Origin: Paenibacillus aceris
GTDB lineage: Bacteria > Bacillota > Bacilli > Paenibacillales > NBRC-103111
DNA length: 64,000 nucleotides
Assembly: GCF_017874035.1 (NCBI RefSeq)
Contig: NZ_JAGGKV010000013.1
Location: 62,001-126,000 of the forward strand
Direction: 5' to 3'
Below the pieces are notes generated by a model, which searched no databases, was not told the origin of the DNA, and was given only the letters and a program-made list of their open reading frames with translations. Position 1 is the first letter of the stretch. Each line of letters starts with the position of its first letter. Positions 7,400-16,127 of the stretch are shown one piece after another. The translations under genes were made by a program, and so were the position numbers.

Positions 7400-8218
7400 A
7401 TGGAAGAAGATTGGAATTTGTTTGAACGCATCCGGGATCGGGAGCAGGTTCTAATCTTTATGAACACTGCTTTGAAGTCGAAAGCACCTTTCATAGGTTA
7501 TGGTCAAAGAATGACGATCGTCTTTAACATGTACAGTTTGTGGGACCTTTCAGGGAGCTCAACGCAAAAGGCGCAGCAGTTATTTTACGAGCTTGAAGAT
7601 AAGCTCATTTCACGGATGAAAGATAAAGGATACGCCATATACGCAGGGCGGATTTCTTCACATAATAAAATGGAAATGTACTTTTATGCCAAGGATGACT
7701 GGGAATGGGAACCGGAGATGAAGCGGATGATGCTGGATTTCCCAAACTTCCGCTATTATTTTTTGATGACGAAGGATCAAGACTGGAGCTTCTATCTGGA
7801 AGAAATGGCACCGTCGCCATTGGAGGAACAGTGGATGCGCAATGCCAAGATCGCCTATGCGCTGAAGCGTCGCGGGGATAATTTGGAAAGAGCCAGGGAG
7901 GTTCAGCATTGGCTGCATTTTCCGGACTCTGCGCGGATGGATGAGATGAAAAGCAAAGTCGGCAAGCTTGGCTACATCGTCATTGTCTCGGAAATGGATA
8001 CCACGCGAAATGTGGAGCCATACGTTCTGCACTTGAGCAAATTGCACACGTTGGATGTTCCGACGGTCAATGCCATTACCAAAGAATTGTTCGTGCTTGC
8101 CTCCGAAGTCGGCGGGACTTATGACGGTTGGGGTACGCGTCTTATCCTTAAGTTTCCTGCGAAAGTGCGCGCCTACTTGAAACATATATTCGTGAGACTG
8201 TTCTCTGCATTCAGATAA
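7400..8218 (+). CDS. DUF695-like / RraB-like two-part protein
   Basis: A 272-residue soluble protein. The N-terminal half (about 1-140) resembles DUF695 proteins, with the WxxFERIRDREQVLIFMN region and the later EDKLISRMKDKGYAIYAGRI and MEMYFYAKD strands. The C-terminal half (about 155-255) starts with a linker of helices and carries DEMKSKVGKLGYIVIVSE and EVGGTYDGWGTRL. This is the fold signature of RraB (regulator of ribonuclease E), where a GGxYDGWG motif is conserved. RraB inhibits RNase E in E. coli, but Bacilli lack classical RNase E, so the role here is unknown. An AGGGGGAA site precedes the ATG. Confidence 0.65.
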   Translation: MEEDWNLFERIRDREQVLIFMNTALKSKAPFIGYGQRMTIVFNMYSLWDLSGSSTQKAQQLFYELEDKLISRMKDKGYAIYAGRISSHNKMEMYFYAKDDWEWEPEMKRMMLDFPNFRYYFLMTKDQDWSFYLEEMAPSPLEEQWMRNAKIAYALKRRGDNLERAREVQHWLHFPDSARMDEMKSKVGKLGYIVIVSEMDTTRNVEPYVLHLSKLHTLDVPTVNAITKELFVLASEVGGTYDGWGTRLILKFPAKVRAYLKHIFVRLFSAFR

Positions 8219-8315
8219 ATGCCTAACTTCCCGGCGTATAGCGGTTCTCATGAAGTTTAGGTATAATACATAATATAGATCGTACAAGTTTCTAATTAAA
8301 GGAGTTGACGGTTTC

Positions 8316-8969
8316 ATGGATAGAACGGTGACGGTTTCACACACAGGCAGTTTTGCTCATGTGCTTCAAACTTTTGCCATTTCCCTCTTGGTTTCCTTTC
8401 TGGGGACACTGATCGGCGCAATGGTTGTTCCGCCTTCAATGATTATGCTTTTCGTCATTGCTGAAGTGGTGATGCTGGTTGCAGCAATCGTTATTCGGAT
8501 TCGCGGTAAAAATATCGGGTACGGTTTTCTTTATGCATTTACAGCGATTTCAGGTGTTACCCTGTATCCGGTTATTATGGCTTACGGCGGTATGCTTGGA
8601 GCTAATGTAGTATCTGGCGCATTCTTCGCGACAGCAGCAATCTTCGGCGGACTTGCCTTCTATGCGCACCGTTCGCAGCGTGATTTCAGCTTCCTCGGAG
8701 GCTTCTTGTTTGCAGGAACGATTGGCCTTGTGCTGATGAGCGTAATCGGCATGTTCGTTAACTTCGGTTCGATAACGAATCTGATTTGGTCGATGATCGG
8801 CATCCTCATTTTCAGCGGCTGGGTGCTGTATGATGTGGCGCAATACCGAAATGGCGTAGGCTCGGAAGAGGTTCCGCTGGCTGCCCTCAACATTTATCTG
8901 GATTTCATTAATCTGTTCTTGTACATCTTGCGTTTCTTAGCTTCTATTGCTGGCATCAGCAGAGATTAG
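8316..8969 (+). CDS. Bax inhibitor-1 / YccA family membrane protein
   Basis: The 217-residue protein has seven hydrophobic segments and the family landmarks: LTxGAMV-like first helices, GWVLYDVAQYRNG, and the C-terminal ALNIYLDFINLFLYILRFLA, where acidic residues form the pH-sensing di-aspartyl pair of BsYetJ. YetJ-like members are pH-gated calcium leak channels; others inhibit FtsH. The ATG follows AAAGGAG by 11 bases. A strong bidirectional-looking hairpin ends the unit. Confidence 0.85.
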   Translation: MDRTVTVSHTGSFAHVLQTFAISLLVSFLGTLIGAMVVPPSMIMLFVIAEVVMLVAAIVIRIRGKNIGYGFLYAFTAISGVTLYPVIMAYGGMLGANVVSGAFFATAAIFGGLAFYAHRSQRDFSFLGGFLFAGTIGLVLMSVIGMFVNFGSITNLIWSMIGILIFSGWVLYDVAQYRNGVGSEEVPLAALNIYLDFINLFLYILRFLASIAGISRD

Positions 8970-8987
8970 GACAGCGAAGCTTCTCGT

Positions 8988-9036
8988 AAAAAAAGCACTT
9001 TCGAAACCCGTTAACGGGAATCGAAGGTGCTTTTTA
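8988..9036. terminator. terminator between convergent genes
   Basis: AAAAAGCACTTTCGA pairs with TCGAAGGTGCTTTTT, with an inner CCCGTTAACGGG stem. It serves the Bax-inhibitor gene and overlaps the stop of the small gene on the minus strand. Confidence 0.8.
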
Positions 9037-9240
9037 ATTGTGAAAATATGCAATATCCCCGCGAAAGCACCGATTAATTTCAAGCAGGGTATGAAGAAGT
9101 TGAGTGAGCTCAGCTTGGCTCAGCTGAACTGCGGAGATCGTATCTTCGCGCTCATGCTCACGAAGCTTTAACTCCAGCCTATGGCTGGATTTATCCATGT
9201 GGATGCTAAGCTGTTCAGTTAGGAGCATCTCTTCCCACAT
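9034..9240 (-). CDS. 68-residue hypothetical protein
   Basis: The product begins MWEEMLLTEQLSIHMD and contains a Glu/Leu-rich helix-forming segment (SQAELTQLLHTLLEINRCF). ATG 9240 is chosen because AAAGGGG lies 8 bases upstream; a TTG at 9264 would overlap that site. It is convergent with the Bax-inhibitor gene. No family was recognised. Confidence 0.5.
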   Translation of the reverse strand: MWEEMLLTEQLSIHMDKSSHRLELKLREHEREDTISAVQLSQAELTQLLHTLLEINRCFRGDIAYFHN

Positions 9241-9407
9241 CCGATGCACCCCTTTCCCTCTCAATACTTTACTATATGCAGCAGGGACGAGGTTAGAAGC
9301 GTTCTTAGCGGTTCAGAACGCCGACCGATTTTTTTGAAACAAGCACGATTTGAACCCTCTCTTCATACAATTTAGTGATCCTATAAGGGGAGAGAGGAGA
9401 TTGACCT

Positions 9408-9689
9408 ATGGCGGCTTGCAGTACTTGGACGTATAGAGGGATTTCGTCTTCGGTGTTTCGATCTTTGCAACAAGTGGGAAAGAAACAGGGATTCACGATT
9501 CCTAATGCAGCATCGGGCAAGTTCATGATAACCGTAGTTGGGATGAATGTCGGTTTCCAATACGCTTGGGATATGAATGCACAGACTTTGCTTTTGTTGT
9601 GCGATAACAAACCGATGCTGCTGGGCTGCGGTACAATTAAGACATTTGCGGATAAAATTATTTCGGAGAGCGGCGGTAAAGTCGGTTGA
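9408..9689 (+). CDS. 93-residue hypothetical protein
   Basis: A small protein with alternating hydrophobic strands (GKFMITVVGMNVGFQYAWD, QTLLLLCDNKPMLLG) and several Cys and Gly residues, suggesting a compact beta fold. GGGAGAGAGGAG provides a strong ribosome site 8 bases before the ATG. It lies 79 bases before yqzE. No function can be assigned. Confidence 0.5.
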   Translation: MAACSTWTYRGISSSVFRSLQQVGKKQGFTIPNAASGKFMITVVGMNVGFQYAWDMNAQTLLLLCDNKPMLLGCGTIKTFADKIISESGGKVG

Positions 9690-9768
9690 ACCCATGCCTT
9701 CCACCTGTCCGTGCCGTTTAAGTCCGGAACTCTCTGGTTACAATAGGGAGAAAAGGGCAGGTGGGCGT

Positions 9769-9960
9769 ATGGCCAAAAGTGATGAGCTGGTCAAGTACAT
9801 AACGCAACAGGTTGTGACGTATATAGACACACCTAAAGATGTTCGTCAGCAGGCAAAAGCAATAAACAAGGAGAAGCGCGAACATTGGCAGACACGCTGG
9901 TTTGGCATGCTGCCCATGGCTGCCCGGATGTTGTTTGATCAGATCAAACCCAAAAAATAG
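9769..9960 (+). CDS. yqzE: YqzE family protein
   Basis: A 63-residue protein that matches YqzE from end to end. The markers are ELVKYITQQVVTYIDTPKD, a basic middle (KAINKEKREHWQTRWF) and the short hydrophobic end GMLPMAARMLF. In B. subtilis yqzE is the last gene near comG and lies close to yqhG, as here. Its role is unknown, although it is expressed in competence-related conditions. The ATG has a GGCAGGTGGG site upstream. A long hairpin terminator follows. Confidence 0.85.
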   Translation: MAKSDELVKYITQQVVTYIDTPKDVRQQAKAINKEKREHWQTRWFGMLPMAARMLFDQIKPKK

Positions 9961-9971
9961 TTCCGCAATTG

Positions 9972-10026
9972 AACAAAAGCTGCCCCAAAGGTCTGAAAAA
10001 CCTGTGAGACAGCTTTTGTTTTTTTG
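9972..10026 (+). terminator. yqzE terminator
   Basis: ACAAAAGCTG pairs with CAGCTTTTGT around a long loop that has an inner AGGT/ACCT stem, followed by TTTTTTTG. Confidence 0.8.
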
Positions 10027-10041
10027 TATAGTTGGCAGCTT

Positions 10042-11007
10042 TTATTCATAAACATGACCCATTCCTAGCGCAGCCGAAAGCCGTACGTACCTCGGTCCCT
10101 CATGATCCAGAATAAGGTAGGGCGAACCTTCCTGCCAAGATTGGTAGCCTAGAATGGCGAGCGGCAGTGTAACCTGGCCGTCGTACAGTTCGGTGACATA
10201 AGTCAGATTTTCATTTGTATCGAGAGCGTTTTGGAGTTCTGGGAGGCTATTGACAGGGAGCGGCGCTCCTACAATCCAAGGCATTCTGTCGTAAGGATCA
10301 AAAGCCGGGTGCAGAGTTGTAATCGCTTCTCCGGCTAAGTCGGTTTCTGGAAGGGTATCCTCCGTATCCGTTAGCTTCGGCGTCGGGTCCTCTTTTAAAG
10401 GAAGCACCTCGCCTGATTTGGCATCTAAATAATAGGTTTGGTCCTGAAGCTTGATTTTCCAAACAGAAGTTAAGGCATCCGTATATAATCGTTCTTTGGC
10501 GATCGTTTCATTGGCAGCAAAATCAGAATAAGAAATAGTAGTCGGGATGAGTTCATGCTGTACCAAGGAGCGATACAGCGTGGTTAAGCTGAAAAGAGGA
10601 TGCTTGCCTGTTCCATACTCCGTTAATCGGAAGGTGCCGTTTTCTGTGGCATGTACAATCATATAGCCGACATCTTCGCCATGATCAGTGAGAATAACGA
10701 CCCAACCGTGAGTACCTGGACCAAGCGGGTAGCTGTTCCAAGATGCCGATTGCCAGCCTTCAAACCCTGCTTCGTGTGCGAGTGCTGCGCGCCACTTGTC
10801 GACGGTGGCCGTCAAAGTGGATTCGCTTCTCAGATCAGGCACAGGCTTCGCTGCCGCCGTTTGTGGGCTGTCGGCTGCGGATTGTCCGCTCCTTTGCACG
10901 AGGCTTGTCCGATCCGAATTATCGCCCGCAGAGCTCTGCACCGGTAAGAATAATAAGCTGCCTATGCATATGAAACAGGCTGTTGTCCATGCAGTCCTCA
11001 ACTTCAT
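10042..11007 (-). CDS. secreted hypothetical protein
   Basis: The 321-residue product has an N-terminal signal peptide (basic MKLR, hydrophobic CFICIGSLLFLPV, cleavage near SSA-GD). A low-complexity Ser/Ala/Gln spacer and a globular domain with YxLGPGTHGWVVILTD and DVGYMIVHATENGTFRLTEYG follow. A middle segment, TYYLDAKSGEVLPLKED, resembles PepSY-like or YpmB-like repeats. A second C-terminal domain ends in ILGYQSWQEGSPYLILDH. It lacks a lipobox, so it is probably released or wall-retained. It sits where B. subtilis has yqzG, but the size differs. Confidence 0.6.
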   Translation of the reverse strand: MKLRTAWTTACFICIGSLLFLPVQSSAGDNSDRTSLVQRSGQSAADSPQTAAAKPVPDLRSESTLTATVDKWRAALAHEAGFEGWQSASWNSYPLGPGTHGWVVILTDHGEDVGYMIVHATENGTFRLTEYGTGKHPLFSLTTLYRSLVQHELIPTTISYSDFAANETIAKERLYTDALTSVWKIKLQDQTYYLDAKSGEVLPLKEDPTPKLTDTEDTLPETDLAGEAITTLHPAFDPYDRMPWIVGAPLPVNSLPELQNALDTNENLTYVTELYDGQVTLPLAILGYQSWQEGSPYLILDHEGPRYVRLSAALGMGHVYE

Positions 11008-11124
11008 TTGCGTTCACCTGCCTATCTCTAACCTCTCATTTGTATGAATCTATTGTAATTCTTATGCTATAAAAAGATTGTTAGAACCTGTAGTGGTAAT
11101 TTTGCGATGTTTTAGCGACTATCG

Positions 11125-12114
11125 TCAGTTCCTGGGTGTACGCCCGGCGTTCAAATGAAACAGTCCGCAATTGATGACAGAAACGACGATACGAGGCTTA
11201 TGCTGCCAGTCGATTTCTTCGAGGCGATTTCGGCATTGCATTTCGATTTCGTCTCTTTTGTCTGGTTCTGCATTCAGCAGAAGACCATTGTAGTAAGACT
11301 CTACACGGTCGATCTCGCTGCGGTGCTGTGCATTTGCTTCATCCGCCCAGCTGTGGTCATAGGTGCTGATTTTACGCTCAAGCGTCGTTTCGAGATGATT
11401 CACAGCTTTGGACAGGGAAATCGTATCTTGCAAAATATGACTATTCGCAGGCAGTTTTGGAGAAAGGCTCTTGGTTAATAGATGTTTATGAAAATGCTCG
11501 CGAATCTCGCCGCTGTTCAATTGGATGGCGAGAGAGTGGATTTCACTTCGCTTGCGGTCGCACACTAGTTCCACTTTGTAATTGACGCAAAACCAAGTGT
11601 CATACACGAGCGCAGCATGATAAGTAGCTCCCGTGGGAAAAGGCTCCTCGAAGAGATGCACGAATTTCCCGCGTTCACGGACGATGTTGAACATTTGCTC
11701 CAGCCGCCTGCTGCCGAAGGTAACCTCATCCTGTGGTACACGGGCGGTAATCGTCGTTGGGACGAAGCCGAAATAGCGTCCGAGAATGCTGTCGGAGGAT
11801 CCGTCAGCTGCCTGGCCTTGCTCCGAAGCGGGAGGTACGCTGCCTGCCGGCGTGCTCTTGACTGCGGTTGCCGCAGCCTTGGGTTTTGCCTCCAGCTTCA
11901 TTTGCTCCGGATCGAAGATGAATTTATAGGTCATCGTTTCAGCGGGAGTGCCGGTTCGTTCCACGAAGCTCCAATAATAAGGACGGCCTGTCATTTCCCG
12001 ATCCGCTTCCGGGGACAGCTTGGCTGTGACATAGGCTGGCGATTTCTCTAGAATGGTGCAGTCATAGGCTTCAAGAAAGCGCATGACGAATGTGTGTATA
12101 TTGCGTTTATTCAT
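11125..12114 (-). CDS. yqhG: YqhG family protein
   Basis: A 329-residue cytosolic protein matching YqhG. It begins MNKRNIHTFVMRFLEAY and contains TGRPYYWSFVERTGTP, a segment typical of this family, then FIFDPEQMKLEAK. An Ala/Pro/Gln-rich insert (about residues 95-130) is not expected in shorter homologues. The C-terminal half is a long charged helical region with RKRSEIHSLAIQLNSGEI. Its start overlaps the stop of yqhH by 4 bases (ATGA), so the two are translationally coupled. The biochemical role is unknown; the fixed pairing with a SNF2 helicase suggests a shared nucleic-acid task. Confidence 0.88.
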   Translation of the reverse strand: MNKRNIHTFVMRFLEAYDCTILEKSPAYVTAKLSPEADREMTGRPYYWSFVERTGTPAETMTYKFIFDPEQMKLEAKPKAAATAVKSTPAGSVPPASEQGQAADGSSDSILGRYFGFVPTTITARVPQDEVTFGSRRLEQMFNIVRERGKFVHLFEEPFPTGATYHAALVYDTWFCVNYKVELVCDRKRSEIHSLAIQLNSGEIREHFHKHLLTKSLSPKLPANSHILQDTISLSKAVNHLETTLERKISTYDHSWADEANAQHRSEIDRVESYYNGLLLNAEPDKRDEIEMQCRNRLEEIDWQHKPRIVVSVINCGLFHLNAGRTPRN

Positions 12115-13901
12115 GGTCTGACCTCACCGCTTTGCGCTCCGCCTACGGCATCGAGGATGTGTTGAAATTCTGCGCCATAGACCGGGTTTTGTTCGATTTC
12201 ATCCTTGATTTCGGTGAAAGTATGGCCTAGCTCATCAATTTTCCTGCGGATATCTTCCTGCGAGCCCGCCTCCATCACCATACGGAATAACGAAGTTTCG
12301 AGGGAGCCTTTCTTTTCGATCTTCTCCAGAATCGTATCGAGCTGCCCGATTACCATTTCGAACATATTGATCTTCTCGTGCAGCAAAGAGAGAATATGCT
12401 CTTCAATTGTATTATTTGTAGATAGATTATAGATGTTTACATCATGCGTTTGGCCAAGACGATGTACCCGGCCTATCCGTTGTTCCACGCGCATCGGGTT
12501 CCACGGCAAATCGAAATTAATCATGTTGTGGCAAAACTGCAAATTAATGCCCTCACCGCCGGCTTCAGTTGCAACAAGAACTTGTACGCGGTTGCGGAAT
12601 AAATCCATCATCCAATCCTTTTTACCGCGATTCATGCCGCCACGATAAGGAACTGCCGTAATTTTATGCTCTTTTAAATAGTTGAGCAGATACTCTTGCG
12701 AAGCGCGATATTCCGTGAAAATAATGACTTTATCATTGATTTCCTGGACTAGCTTCATGGTCGTTTCCGCTTTGCTGTTCGCTTTAATACTGCGGATCAG
12801 CTCAACCAGCTCCCATATTTTGGCGCGAGTCGGCGAATCCTCGGCTGTTTTTTTGAACAAATTCACGAGTGTGATGAAGACAGCATCCCTGGAGGAGCAA
12901 ACTTCCCGTTGAAGAGTAATGAGCGATAGCATACTGCTGAGATCGCCTGCGCTTTCTTCATACCGTGTGCGAACGAATCTCGTGACGCCGTCATAGAGGG
13001 CTTGTTCCTCTGGGGAAAGCGTGAGCGGGATGTTTTTGACCACCCGTTTGGTGTAATGAACGCCTCCATCGCCTCGACGATTTCGGATCATCACCTTAGA
13101 GAGCTCCTGCTGAAGCTGGATCTCGTTTTTGGGAATTCTTTTGCCAACAACGAAATTGGACTTGAAGGAGCTTTGGATGCCAAGTTGACCGGGTTTCAGC
13201 AGCGTGATGAGATTATAGAGCTCTTTTAAATCGTTTTGGACCGGTGTGGCGGTGAGCAGCAGGCAATATTTTTTGCGCAGCTCGTTCACGAAAGTGTAGT
13301 TGGTCGTTTTTTTATTTTTCAGCTTGTGGGCTTCATCCACGATGAGCATGTCATATTCCAAGCCCATCACGATTTCCCGATGCGGATCGCGTTTTGCGGT
13401 ATCCATCGAAGCGACGATGATGTCGCTTTGCTGCCACATGTACGCTTTCTTATGAGCGACGGCTGGAATGCCGAATTTGGAGTTCAATTCACGTACCCAT
13501 TGCAATACAAGGGAGGCCGGCACCAAAATAAGTGTTTTGCGGACCAAACCGCGGATCATGTATTCTTTTAAAATTAAACCAGCCTCAATCGTTTTCCCGA
13601 GTCCAACTTCATCAGCCAAAATCGCTCGACCGCGCATCTCATTGAGCACTCTTTTCGCCGTATCAATTTGATGAGCCATAGGCTCCAGCTGCCCCAAATG
13701 AACGAGGCACTGCATTTCGTCAAACGTAGAAATAAGCCCCGATTCTTCCGATTCATAGGCCAGCTGGTAAAGTGTCCAATCGTCCCATGGCCCTCCTCCG
13801 CGCACACGATGATCCAGCTCAGTAAACCAGTCCCTCTCAAAGTGCATATCCAACCGATGATGAATGGGGCGAATGTTCTCTTGCTGTTCATGTTGACGCA
13901 T
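12111..13901 (-). CDS. yqhH: SNF2-type DEAD/DEAH helicase YqhH
   Basis: A 596-residue SNF2/RapA-like ATPase. Visible motifs in order are Q-like MAHQIDTAKRVLNEMRGRAILADE, motif I (ADEVGLGKTIEAG, about residues 95-107), Ia (LILVPASLV), II (LIVDEAHKLKN), III (LLLTATPVQN), IV (VIIFTEYRAS), V (ATEAGGEGINLQ) and VI (EQRIGRVHRLGQ). It is an ATP-driven translocase on DNA or protein-DNA complexes; RapA recycles RNA polymerase, but the YqhH substrate is not known. It is the first gene of the yqhH-yqhG unit, transcribed away from lipM. Confidence 0.92.
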   Translation of the reverse strand: MRQHEQQENIRPIHHRLDMHFERDWFTELDHRVRGGGPWDDWTLYQLAYESEESGLISTFDEMQCLVHLGQLEPMAHQIDTAKRVLNEMRGRAILADEVGLGKTIEAGLILKEYMIRGLVRKTLILVPASLVLQWVRELNSKFGIPAVAHKKAYMWQQSDIIVASMDTAKRDPHREIVMGLEYDMLIVDEAHKLKNKKTTNYTFVNELRKKYCLLLTATPVQNDLKELYNLITLLKPGQLGIQSSFKSNFVVGKRIPKNEIQLQQELSKVMIRNRRGDGGVHYTKRVVKNIPLTLSPEEQALYDGVTRFVRTRYEESAGDLSSMLSLITLQREVCSSRDAVFITLVNLFKKTAEDSPTRAKIWELVELIRSIKANSKAETTMKLVQEINDKVIIFTEYRASQEYLLNYLKEHKITAVPYRGGMNRGKKDWMMDLFRNRVQVLVATEAGGEGINLQFCHNMINFDLPWNPMRVEQRIGRVHRLGQTHDVNIYNLSTNNTIEEHILSLLHEKINMFEMVIGQLDTILEKIEKKGSLETSLFRMVMEAGSQEDIRRKIDELGHTFTEIKDEIEQNPVYGAEFQHILDAVGGAQSGEVRP

Positions 13902-14156
13902 GGATGTGCCCTCCTAAGAGTTTTCGTAAGAAAACTGACCTCGTAAGCATAAATTGAATTTTGCTCTGCAAAACTGAGGCTAAACGCCGATTACGTGTTA
14001 GTATGTCCATAAGAGGCGCTTTCATAACTTTTCCATCGCAAAACAAATGAGGAAATCAGTCAGGAGCCGGGGGCCGAGGCGGAATCGTAAGAGCAGATGA
14101 TTTTGTGGTATGATAGAAGTTGTCTTTGTATAGCAATGTGGGAAAGAAAGGGTGAC

Positions 14157-15005
14157 GTGTTCGACATGACTGCTTGGCGATTTATACATACGGGAGATCG
14201 TTCTCCTGCTGAAAATATGGCTTTAGATGAAGCGATTCTGACCGCACACAGTGAGGGGATCGTCCCTCCTACCGTGCGTTTTTACGGATGGAATCCGGCA
14301 ACGTTGTCGATCGGTTATTTCCAAAAAGCGTCGGAAGTCGATCAGGAAGCCGTAGCGAAAGAGGGGATAGGCTTTGTGCGCCGTCCTACAGGAGGCAGAG
14401 CCGTTCTGCACGATAAGGAGCTGACGTACAGCATTATTGTGGCCGAGGATTACCCGGGCATTCCCCGTAATGTCACCGACGCTTACCGCGTCCTGAGCGA
14501 AGGGCTGCTACAAGGCTTTCGTGCGCTTGGACTTAACGCAGAGATGGTGCAGCTTGCAAGCGATGAGGAGAAGGAGAAATATGCGTCGGCAGGCTCCGCA
14601 GCTTGCTTCGATTCTCCTTCCTGGTACGAGCTTGTTGTTGAGGGACGCAAAGTCGCCGGCAGTGCGCAGGTTCGGCAAAAGAACGTCGTGCTGCAGCATG
14701 GCTCGATCCTGCTGGATATGGATACGGATCAACTGTTTCGTATGTTGAGATTCTCGAACGAGAAGGTTGCGGAGCGAATGAAGTCGAGCTTTTTGAAGAA
14801 AGCTGTGGCGATTAACGAGCTGCTGCGTGCGCAGGGAAAAGAGGCGGTTACGCTAGCACAAGTCGAAGAAGCATTCCGTCGGGAAATTGAGCTGGGCTTA
14901 GGGGTAGAGCTTGTTGAGGCGCCTTTGACGCCATTTGAGATGGAGTTGACCGATCGTCTCGTGAAAGAGAAGTATGGTGCGGATGAGTGGAATTTGCGGC
15001 GGTAG
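14157..15005 (+). CDS. lipM: octanoyl transferase LipM
   Basis: The protein closely follows B. subtilis LipM along its length: WRFIHTGDRSPAENMALDEA, RFYGWNPATLSIGYFQ, FVRRPTGGRAVLHDKELTYS, the SAACFDSPSWYELVVEGRK block with the active-site Cys and a Lys, and KVAGSAQVRQKNVVLQHGS. LipM moves octanoyl from acyl carrier protein to GcvH in de novo lipoate synthesis. GTG 14157 is preferred (AAGGGTGA just upstream, and the N-terminal length matches the homologue); ATG 14166 is the alternative. It lies next to yqhH as in B. subtilis, but the gcvT-gcvPA-gcvPB genes usually in between are absent. Confidence 0.9.
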   Translation: MFDMTAWRFIHTGDRSPAENMALDEAILTAHSEGIVPPTVRFYGWNPATLSIGYFQKASEVDQEAVAKEGIGFVRRPTGGRAVLHDKELTYSIIVAEDYPGIPRNVTDAYRVLSEGLLQGFRALGLNAEMVQLASDEEKEKYASAGSAACFDSPSWYELVVEGRKVAGSAQVRQKNVVLQHGSILLDMDTDQLFRMLRFSNEKVAERMKSSFLKKAVAINELLRAQGKEAVTLAQVEEAFRREIELGLGVELVEAPLTPFEMELTDRLVKEKYGADEWNLRR

Positions 15006-15041
15006 TCGGTGTGCAGATAGGACGAGCGGGCTGTCTCTCTT

Positions 15042-15226
15042 TAGCGGAACCACGGGGTACTATTTAGGCTAAAAGTGGTCGTTCGGGTGCAGAAGAGGAA
15101 CTACAGGGTCTTATTTCAGCAAAATGGTGCCCATTTCTGACGAAAACTCCGAAATAGCATCACACAGTTTCGCTACGTGCGCTAAAAGGGTTGATTCCGC
15201 TGAAATAGCGCCCTGGTGTTCCTTTA
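15042..15226. repeat. REP-like intergenic element with two direct and two inverted units
   Basis: Between lipM and dat, a degenerate unit of the form GxGGAACxxCxGGGxxxTATTT occurs near 15043-15066 and 15094-15116 on the plus strand. It recurs inverted near 15149-15174 and 15200-15226 (GAAATAGCxxCxxxxxGTTxC). The two halves form a large imperfect palindrome. It contains no gene and looks like a family of dispersed intergenic repeats. Confidence 0.55.
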
Positions 15227-15263
15227 TCAGCACGCAAGGAAGTGTGTGAACACTGAGCTTTTA

Positions 15264-15291
15264 AACCTAAGGCAGTTGCCTTAGGTTTTTT
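15264..15291. terminator. terminator between lipM and dat
   Basis: A perfect 11-bp stem (AACCTAAGGCA with TGCCTTAGGTT) with a 2-base loop, or a slightly shorter stem with a 4-base loop, is followed by T6. It lies between the convergent genes and can act on both strands. Confidence 0.85.
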
Positions 15292-15299
15292 ATATTTGG

Positions 15300-16127
15300 T
15301 TACGCAAAAGTGCGAACGAACTCGTCTTGCAGCCTGCGAGTGAGCGGACCTGGTATACCGGTGCCAATCGAGTGGCCATCTACTTCCAGGATTGGCGTGA
15401 TTTCTACCGTCGTTCCTGTGATAAAAGCTTCGTCAGCCCCAGCGAGCTGTTCCGTCGTAAAAGCCTCTTCTTTAACCGGCATTTCCAAAGCGCGGGCTAG
15501 TCGCAAAACAACGGCCCGGGTGATACCGTGCAAAATCAAATGATTGGCAGGATGCGTATATAGCACTCCATCCTTAATGATCATCAGGTTAGATGCGCTG
15601 CATTCGGTCACGGTTCCTTCGCGGTGCAGCACAACCTCTTGCACGCCGTGATCGAGTGCGGCTTGCTTTGCCATGACATTGGGCAGCAGATTGAGCGTTT
15701 TGAGATCGCATCTCAACCAGCGGATATCCGCAAAAGTAATGGCTTTAATACCGTTATGTATCGTAGCAACGGGTCTTGGCACTTCCGTACAGTATGCGAG
15801 CATAACCGGTTCCGTTTGGGGCGGGAACGGGTGTGCGCGGGGAGCTTCGCCCCGGGTAATTTGCACATATACGGTGCCTTCGACCAGCTTGTTTTTCTCT
15901 ACCAGCTCTGTGAGAATTTGTCCTATTTTTCGGCTCGTAAAAGGTAGTGTTAGCCGCACTTCTTCTGCGGTTCTTTGAAGCCTTTGCATATGTGCATCCT
16001 GTTCATACAGCTGGCCTTGATAGACCCGGAATACTTCATAGATGCCGTCTCCGAAATAATAGCCGCGATCATCTGGCGAGAGATGGATATCCGTTTTGGG
16101 GATGAATTCATTTTTATAAAAATACAT
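15300..16127 (-). CDS. dat: D-amino-acid transaminase
   Basis: A 275-residue PLP-dependent class IV aminotransferase. It shows the N-terminal GYYFGDGIYEVFRVYQG signature, the RGEAPRAHPFP region, the PLP lysine in LRCDLKTLNLLPNV (about residue 145), the phosphate-binding ECSASNLMII and the C-terminal ITGTTVEITPI. These match D-alanine aminotransferase rather than branched-chain enzymes. It interconverts D-Ala and 2-oxoglutarate with D-Glu and pyruvate for peptidoglycan precursors. AAGGAG lies upstream of the ATG on the minus strand. The gene is divergent from nrdJ. Confidence 0.9.
   Translation of the reverse strand: MYFYKNEFIPKTDIHLSPDDRGYYFGDGIYEVFRVYQGQLYEQDAHMQRLQRTAEEVRLTLPFTSRKIGQILTELVEKNKLVEGTVYVQITRGEAPRAHPFPPQTEPVMLAYCTEVPRPVATIHNGIKAITFADIRWLRCDLKTLNLLPNVMAKQAALDHGVQEVVLHREGTVTECSASNLMIIKDGVLYTHPANHLILHGITRAVVLRLARALEMPVKEEAFTTEQLAGADEAFITGTTVEITPILEVDGHSIGTGIPGPLTRRLQDEFVRTFA

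Noticed and set aside
9299..9321. GCGTTCT/AGAACGC hairpin before the 9408 gene
   Set aside because: The T-run is separated from the stem by seven bases and there is no gene upstream on that strand; probably chance or a weak structure.
13902..14156. Possible glycine riboswitch remnant between yqhH and lipM
   Set aside because: No tandem aptamer-like GGAGAG/CACCGAAGG blocks are present.
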